Origin: Granulicella aggregans
Lineage (GTDB): Bacteria > Acidobacteriota > Terriglobia > Terriglobales > Acidobacteriaceae
Assembly: GCF_025685565.1 (NCBI RefSeq)
Contig: NZ_JAGSYE010000003.1
Coordinates: forward strand, 62,001-126,000
Length of the DNA: 64,000 nucleotides
Reading direction: 5' to 3'
Within the stretch, counting starts at the first letter, position 1, and the number at the start of each line of letters is the position of its first letter. A model generated the notes under the pieces. It saw only the letters and a list, made by a program, of their open reading frames with translations. It did no database searches and was not told where the DNA came from. Position numbers and translations under genes: made by a program. Shown here piece after piece: positions 59,427 through 64,000 of the stretch.

Positions 59427-60899
59427 ATGTTACTGGGCATTGACGTTGGCACCGGCGGCACTCGTGCCGTCTTGATTGATCGGGCGGGCGCGGTCGTCGC
59501 CTCCCACAGCACCGAGCACGCCCCCATCCACTCCGAACACATCGGCTGGGCCGAGCAGCACCCCGAAGACTGGTGGCGCGCCGCCAAGTCGGCCATCGCC
59601 GGAGCCATCGCAGCATCAGGCAATTCAGGATCGGCCATCGAAGCCGTCGGCCTCACCGGACAGATGCACGGCTGCGTCATGCTCGACGCCAGCGGCAGCG
59701 TGATTCGCCCCGCACTCATCTGGTGCGACCAGCGCACCCAGCCCCAGTGCGATTGGCTCACCGAGACCATCGGCTACGCCCGACTCATCGAGCTCACCGC
59801 CAACCCAGCGCTTCCCAACTTCACCCTGACGAAACTCCTATGGGTCCGCGAGCACGACCCCGAGAGCTTTACGAAGATCGCCCACGTCTTCTGCCCCAAG
59901 GACTACATCCGCTACAAGCTCACGGGCGAGTTCGCGATGGACATGCAGGAGGCCTCAGGCACACTGCTTCTTGATGTTGCCCATCGCCGCTGGTCGGAGG
60001 AGGTCGCAGGCATCGCGGGCATTCCTATGTCCTGGCTGCCTCCACTCTTCGAAGGCCCCGAGATCTGCGCCCGCATCTCAGACGCTGGCGCAAGCACAAC
60101 CGGTCTCGCGGCTGGAACTCCGGTCGCGGCAGGAGCAGGCGATCAGGGAGCGGGAGCGGTCGGCATGGGCATCCTGAAGCCCGGCTCCGTCTCCGCAACC
60201 ATCGGCACTTCGGGCGTCGTCTTTGCGTCGACCGACAAGCCCACCATGGACCGTCTCGGCCGCCTGCACACCTTCTGCCATGCCGCCCCAGGCCTCTGGC
60301 ACGTCATGGGTGTGACAAATGGAGCTGGACTCAGCTTGCGCTACTTCCGCGACACCTTCGCTCCCGATGCCAGCTACGACGAACTGTCGGCGCAGGCCGC
60401 AGCGATCGCGCCCGGCAGCGACGGCCTCTTCTGGACACCGTACCTCTTTGGCGAGCGCACCCCACACCTAGATGCGACCGCACGCGCGGCGTTCGTCGGC
60501 ATCACCGCCTCGACAACACGGGCGCACTTCGTCCGCGCCGTCCTCGAAGGCGTAGCCTTCAGCCTGAAGGACACGTTCACCCTGTTTTCAGAACTCGGCA
60601 TCCCGGTGACTGCTATCCGCCTCGGCGGCGGTGGAGCGCGCGGCCCACTCTGGCGTCAGATCCAGGCGGATGTCTATGGCCATCCCGTCGACCTGCTCGA
60701 AGCCGAAGAAGGTGGCGCCTTCGGTGCTGCTCTGCTAGCCGGAACCGGCATCGGCATCTGGCCCTCGGTCGAAGCCGCGTGCGAAGCCACCATCCGCATC
60801 GCACAGACCATCCAGCCAAAGTCGGCTGAAGCCATGCAGGCGGCCTATGCTGAGTACATCAAAATCTACCCCGCGCTGAAGGATATCGGAAGGGCTTAA
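59427..60899 (+). CDS. xylB: Xylulokinase (FGGY family)
   Basis: 490 residues. Phosphorylates D-xylulose to xylulose 5-phosphate. N-terminal GIDVGTGGTRAVLIDRAG (ATP), VGLTGQMHGCVMLDASGSVI with the substrate-binding MHG, PALIWCDQRTQPQC, AGAGDQGAGAVG (catalytic Asp), and IRLGGGGARGPLWRQIQADV (ATP). ATG 59427 has GGGAGA upstream and is preferred to TTG 59421. No xylose isomerase or transporter is close by. Confidence 0.9.
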   Translation: MLLGIDVGTGGTRAVLIDRAGAVVASHSTEHAPIHSEHIGWAEQHPEDWWRAAKSAIAGAIAASGNSGSAIEAVGLTGQMHGCVMLDASGSVIRPALIWCDQRTQPQCDWLTETIGYARLIELTANPALPNFTLTKLLWVREHDPESFTKIAHVFCPKDYIRYKLTGEFAMDMQEASGTLLLDVAHRRWSEEVAGIAGIPMSWLPPLFEGPEICARISDAGASTTGLAAGTPVAAGAGDQGAGAVGMGILKPGSVSATIGTSGVVFASTDKPTMDRLGRLHTFCHAAPGLWHVMGVTNGAGLSLRYFRDTFAPDASYDELSAQAAAIAPGSDGLFWTPYLFGERTPHLDATARAAFVGITASTTRAHFVRAVLEGVAFSLKDTFTLFSELGIPVTAIRLGGGGARGPLWRQIQADVYGHPVDLLEAEEGGAFGAALLAGTGIGIWPSVEAACEATIRIAQTIQPKSAEAMQAAYAEYIKIYPALKDIGRA

Positions 60900-60919
60900 G
60901 GCTCGCTACGCGCGGGGCG

Positions 60920-61010
60920 GTCACTTCGTGACTTTTGTACCGCTTCGCGTATCCCTCCGTTGGTCGGCACAGAATCTATTCTCGCGACCATCGGGAGCAC
61001 CACGCGAAGC
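60920..61010. repeat. Long imperfect hairpin between convergent xylB and the ABC exporter gene
   Basis: A short stem GTCAC-TTC-GTGAC followed by TTTTG (60920-60937) may end xylB. Next comes a larger structure: GCTTCGCGT (60942-60950) pairs with ACGCGAAGC (61002-61010), CTCC with GGAG, and TGGTCG (60961) with CGACCA (60985). It could act as a two-way terminator or be a REP-like element; no second copy is in the window. Confidence 0.55.
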
Positions 61011-61029
61011 CCAATACCGCACGAAGTGC

Positions 61030-62925
61030 CTAAGCCGTGACCGCTTCGACCTTATCGCCCTCGCCCGGCGCAAGAAACAGATTCGCCTCCAGTCCATGCT
61101 GCCTCGTGTAAAGGTCGTAGTAGCGGCCACCGAGCTTGTACAACTCATCGTGCGTTCCGCGCTCGAGAATCTTCCCCTGCTCAATCACCAGAATCTGATC
61201 CGCCTTACGAATCGTCGATAGCCGGTGGGCGATCACGAACGTCGTCCTTCCCTGCATCAGGAAGTTCAGGCCATTTTGAATCATCGCCTCCGACTCCGAG
61301 TCCAGCGAACTCGTCGCCTCATCCAGAATCAAGATCCGCGGATCGGCGAGGATCGCACGCGCAATCGAGATCCTCTGCCGCTGTCCGCCAGAGAGCTTCA
61401 CGCCGCGCTCTCCAACGATCGTCTCGTAAGCCTCCGGAAACCGCTCCGCGAACTCATCCACGCGGGCGATCCGGCAAGCCTGCATTAATTGCTCATGGGT
61501 CGCGCTCGGACGGCTGAAGAGCACGTTTTCGCGGATCGTCCCGTCGAACAAGAACGTCTCCTGCAGCACCACACCAAGCTGTTCGCGATAGCTGCTCAGC
61601 CGGATCGTCGCCAGGTCGACTCCATCGACAAGAATCGCCCCGCCGGTCGCCGTGTGGAACCCGCAGATCAGGCTGATGATCGTCGACTTGCCCGATCCAG
61701 ACGAACCTACCAGCGCGGTCACCGTTCCAGGCTTCGAATCGAAGCTGATCCCATGCAGTACCGGCTTGTCCTTCTCATACTCGAAGAAGACGTTGTCGAA
61801 CGCGACATCGCCCTTGATCTCCGGCAACGCAACTTTGCGCCGAGGCTCGCTGTCCTCCTGCATCTCGTTCATGATCTCGGTCGTCCGATCGAGACCAGCC
61901 AGCGCTTCGGTCAACTGCGTGCCGATCGAGACCAGCTGCACAATCGGCGCAATCATAAAGGCCAGCAGCATCGTGTACTCGACGTAATCGCCGACACTCA
62001 ACCGTCCTGCGACATGCTCGTGTGCGCCGAGATACATAATCAGGCCGCCCACCACACCCAGCACCATCGTCGAAGACAGTGTCATTAACGACTGCGCCGT
62101 CAGCGAGCTGATGACGTTCTCCAGAAGCCGCGTCACGCCCTTCGCGAAGACGTTCGCCTCGCTCTCTTCGGCATGATATCCCTTCACCACGCGCACGCCG
62201 CCGAGCGACTCGGTAAGCCGTCCCGTCACCTCAGCGTTGATCTTCGCGCGCTCGCGGAAGATCGGTCGAATCGTCTTGAACGCCCGCTGCAGGATCAGGC
62301 CGAAGACCAGCAGGATGACGAACGTCAGCAGCGTCATCCGAGGATTGATCTTGATCAGAATGGCGAACGCGATAACTGCGGTCAGAATGCCGCCCGCAAA
62401 GTCGAGCAGCCCCGTTCCCACCAGGTTTCGCACGCCTTCAACATCCGTCATGATGCGTGCAACCAGCGTTCCCGTGCGGTTCTCGTCGTAGAACGCTACC
62501 GGAAGCCTTCCGATGTGCTGCTGAACCTGTTTGCGTAGATCGGAGATCAGCCGCTGGCCTTCGGTCGAGAGCAACTGCGTCAGTGAATACGAACTCACGC
62601 CCTGCAGGAACGTCGCCGCGGCAACACAGCCAATGATCAATGGCAGCTTCCCCATCTGGCCGCCGTACATCACGTTGTTGATCAGGTACTTTGCCGATAC
62701 CGGGAGCACAAAGCTGCAAAGCCGGTTCACCAGCATCAGCAGAAAGCTACCTGCGATCAGCCAGATCCTTGGCTTCACCAGCTTCCAGACCTCGGGCATC
62801 ACTTTCTTCAACGGCGGCTTGGGCCGCTTCGCCGAAAGCTCCGCAACCGTCGCCCGCCCCGCGCCACGCAAAGGTTTATCGCCGCTGGGCATCCCTGAGC
62901 CCCCAAGTTTTGTGCTCGTAGACAT
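61030..62925 (-). CDS. MsbA-like ABC exporter (fused permease and ATPase)
   Basis: 631 residues. The six-helix membrane domain (about 50-340) is preceded by a Gly/Lys-rich cytoplasmic tail. The nucleotide-binding domain has Walker A GSSGSGKSTIISL near 404, Q-loop VVLQETFLFDG, signature KLSGGQRQRISIARAI, Walker B RILILDEATSSLD and a switch His in FVIAHRLSTI. A homodimeric exporter of the lipid A/drug class (MsbA/BmrA-like); substrate not determined. Confidence 0.9.
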   Translation of the reverse strand: MSTSTKLGGSGMPSGDKPLRGAGRATVAELSAKRPKPPLKKVMPEVWKLVKPRIWLIAGSFLLMLVNRLCSFVLPVSAKYLINNVMYGGQMGKLPLIIGCVAAATFLQGVSSYSLTQLLSTEGQRLISDLRKQVQQHIGRLPVAFYDENRTGTLVARIMTDVEGVRNLVGTGLLDFAGGILTAVIAFAILIKINPRMTLLTFVILLVFGLILQRAFKTIRPIFRERAKINAEVTGRLTESLGGVRVVKGYHAEESEANVFAKGVTRLLENVISSLTAQSLMTLSSTMVLGVVGGLIMYLGAHEHVAGRLSVGDYVEYTMLLAFMIAPIVQLVSIGTQLTEALAGLDRTTEIMNEMQEDSEPRRKVALPEIKGDVAFDNVFFEYEKDKPVLHGISFDSKPGTVTALVGSSGSGKSTIISLICGFHTATGGAILVDGVDLATIRLSSYREQLGVVLQETFLFDGTIRENVLFSRPSATHEQLMQACRIARVDEFAERFPEAYETIVGERGVKLSGGQRQRISIARAILADPRILILDEATSSLDSESEAMIQNGLNFLMQGRTTFVIAHRLSTIRKADQILVIEQGKILERGTHDELYKLGGRYYDLYTRQHGLEANLFLAPGEGDKVEAVTA

Positions 62926-62964
62926 ATGAACTGATTCTACGCCGGGGCGGAGGAGCGTTATCGG

Positions 62965-63006
62965 TTGTACGTTCTACGTTGTACGAAAAACGTACATCCT
63001 ACAACG
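62965..63006. repeat. TTGTACG repeat with hairpin
   Basis: Contains two direct TTGTACG copies and a hairpin GTACG-AAAAA-CGTAC (62981-62995) inside CGTTGTA/TACAACG. It lies just past the stop of the minus-strand gene at 63011 and may end its transcript. Confidence 0.5.
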
Positions 63007-63010
63007 TCCC

Positions 63011-63397
63011 TCAGACGAGCCGCGCCCGCCGAGCCGCGATAAACGACCGCACGCAGAGCAGCACATAAATGAGGCAGATCGTCCCCATAATAGCTTGCAC
63101 CTTCGCCGCATCCGGTGCCACGCCACTGCTCTGCCCGACTGCCATCTTGATCACACCGATCAGCCCCGGAATCGTCCCCAGAAATCCGAGCAGCCCCACC
63201 GTCACGGCGATGTGCATGAACAGCATCCGCTTCTTCGCCACCGGCGTATTCGCCAGCGCACCGAAGATCACCAACAGTAGCCCAAAGGCTCCGGGGATCA
63301 GCGAATGAATTCCATGCGAGTGCTGCCCCAACTGCGTATAAGCCACGGCACTCAACAAGATCAGCAAAACACCAAACCCAATCGTCAACTTCGCCAT
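63011..63397 (-). CDS. Small four-helix membrane protein
   Basis: 128 residues with four membrane helices (near 4-22, 31-50, 58-82 and 104-122). His-rich loop GQHSHGIHSL after the first helix. No family name recognised. It follows the SCO-like gene in the same direction, with a palindromic repeat between them; perhaps linked to oxidase biogenesis, but this is only position. Confidence 0.7.
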   Translation of the reverse strand: MAKLTIGFGVLLILLSAVAYTQLGQHSHGIHSLIPGAFGLLLVIFGALANTPVAKKRMLFMHIAVTVGLLGFLGTIPGLIGVIKMAVGQSSGVAPDAAKVQAIMGTICLIYVLLCVRSFIAARRARLV

Positions 63398-63429
63398 TAC
63401 CTTAAACTCCTATCAAATCCGTTGCATTG

Positions 63430-63475
63430 AAACTCTGTACCCCATTCATCGCAGCACTATCGCGATGAGTGGGAC
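63430..63475. repeat. Dispersed palindromic repeat, copy 2
   Basis: Second copy of the 46-bp element at 31701, with the core CCCATTCATCGC/GCGATGAGTGGG intact. It sits in the same kind of place: after the stop of one minus-strand gene and before the start of the next. Confidence 0.8.
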
Positions 63476-63491
63476 CGCCACAATCGTCCGC

Positions 63492-64000
63492 TCAAGCAGC
63501 CGCGCTCTTCACAGCCGCAATCATCTCGCCAGTCACCCAGTCATTCGTCGGATACCACGCGATCACCTTGCCGTCCTTCCCAATCAGCACCGTCGATAGC
63601 GAGTGCGTCAGCGCCTTCCCATCCGGCGTCACGCCCACATCGAAGAACTGCGTCATCTCCGCCAACTCCTTCACCGGAGGCGCGGCGAAGTCCCAGTGCG
63701 CAAACTTCTCCTTCGTATAATTCCCCGTGTACGCTCCACCATAACTCTTCAACACAGCAGGCGTGTCATACGCAGGATCAAAGCTCACGCTCAGCAGATG
63801 CGTCTTCTCATACAGCGCGGCATCACCCTGCAGCGCCTTGTCGATCTCCGCGAAGTTCCGGCTCATCCTCGGGCAGAAATCCGCCAGCGTGCAGCGTGTG
63901 TAGATAAACGTCATCAGCACAACCTTGCCCTTGAACTGGTCGAGATAGATCGTCTTTCCGCTCTGGTTCAGCAACGCAAAGTTCGGCACCTGGTCGCCCG
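63492..64000 (-). CDS. SCO1/SenC-family protein, N-terminus cut off
   Basis: About 169 codons, continuing past the right edge; the GTG at 63989 is an internal Val, so no start is in view. SCO proteins deliver copper to cytochrome oxidase. The thioredoxin-like fold is clear: VPNFALLNQSGKTIYLDQFK, VVLMTFIYTRCTLADFCPRM and KALTHSLSTVLIGKDG with the copper-binding His. The cysteines are five residues apart (CTLADFC) rather than three. Confidence 0.85.
   Translation of the reverse strand, partial: GDQVPNFALLNQSGKTIYLDQFKGKVVLMTFIYTRCTLADFCPRMSRNFAEIDKALQGDAALYEKTHLLSVSFDPAYDTPAVLKSYGGAYTGNYTKEKFAHWDFAAPPVKELAEMTQFFDVGVTPDGKALTHSLSTVLIGKDGKVIAWYPTNDWVTGEMIAAVKSAAA

Noticed and set aside
1..64000. 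CRISPR arrays, prophage, insertion sequences
   Set aside because: No regularly spaced direct repeats, transposase, integrase or phage structural genes were seen; the repeats present are isolated palindromes.

Overview
The window is GC-rich, densely coded chromosomal DNA with few gaps between genes and no phage, IS or plasmid genes. The gene content points to a soil acidobacterium of the Acidobacteriaceae/Terriglobia type (Granulicella, Edaphobacter or Terriglobus-like): DUF3857/transglutaminase proteins, a fused BcsA-BcsB, an ADP-heptose LPS pathway, secreted glycosidases, multihaem cytochromes and dispersed palindromic repeats. This placement is inferred from protein content and was not checked by search.

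Layout. 1-5 kb: the start of a GH3 glycosidase, leucyl aminopeptidase pepA, then an ECF sigma operon (4724 down to 2016) encoding the sigma factor, a protein joining a cytoplasmic anti-sigma-like domain to an outer-membrane barrel, and a second barrel. 5-15.5 kb: RidA, a Tat-exported GH1 protein lacking the usual acid/base Glu, argS, a YbhN-like membrane protein, a class III aminotransferase and two DUF3857/transglutaminase proteins, one without catalytic residues. 15.7-21.6 kb: compact bcsQ-bcsAB cellulose genes, then tRNA-Lys(TTT). 22-27.6 kb: ATP-grasp protein, hldD, hldE, GT9 heptosyltransferase and DUF4254 protein. 27.7-29.5 kb: TPR protein and YvcK.

29.6-38.4 kb is one co-directional run on the minus strand: CHASE2 adenylate/guanylate cyclase, DUF928-like protein, metallo-beta-lactamase hydrolase, lipoprotein joining a solute-binding domain to a vWA domain, second solute-binding protein, PspA, coiled-coil membrane protein and an acetyltransferase. 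It looks like an envelope-stress and cyclic-nucleotide module; no ABC permease is present.

40.4-48.3 kb holds the most unusual system. A multihaem cytochrome c diverges from a four-gene operon: a NuoE-NuoF fusion (NADH-oxidising), a 765-residue protein combining a NuoG/HoxU-like iron-sulfur head, two cyclic-nucleotide-binding domains and a four-cluster ferredoxin tail, a membrane cytochrome b with two His pairs each 14 residues apart, and a membrane-anchored decahaem cytochrome c. I read it as an NADH-to-periplasm electron conduit whose cytoplasmic arm may be gated by cAMP or cGMP, possibly made by the cyclase a few kb away.

48.4-64 kb is mixed: a 38-residue membrane protein, DUF4126 protein, solitary NuoI, small secreted Mo-cofactor-fold protein, PagL-like deacylase overlapping a UbiD decarboxylase, TonB-like protein, DedA-rhodanese fusion, Dps, TolC-EmrA pair, xylulokinase, MsbA-like ABC exporter and a truncated SCO protein at the right edge. 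Several families of small palindromic repeats lie between genes. No intergenic stretch exceeds about 300 bp.
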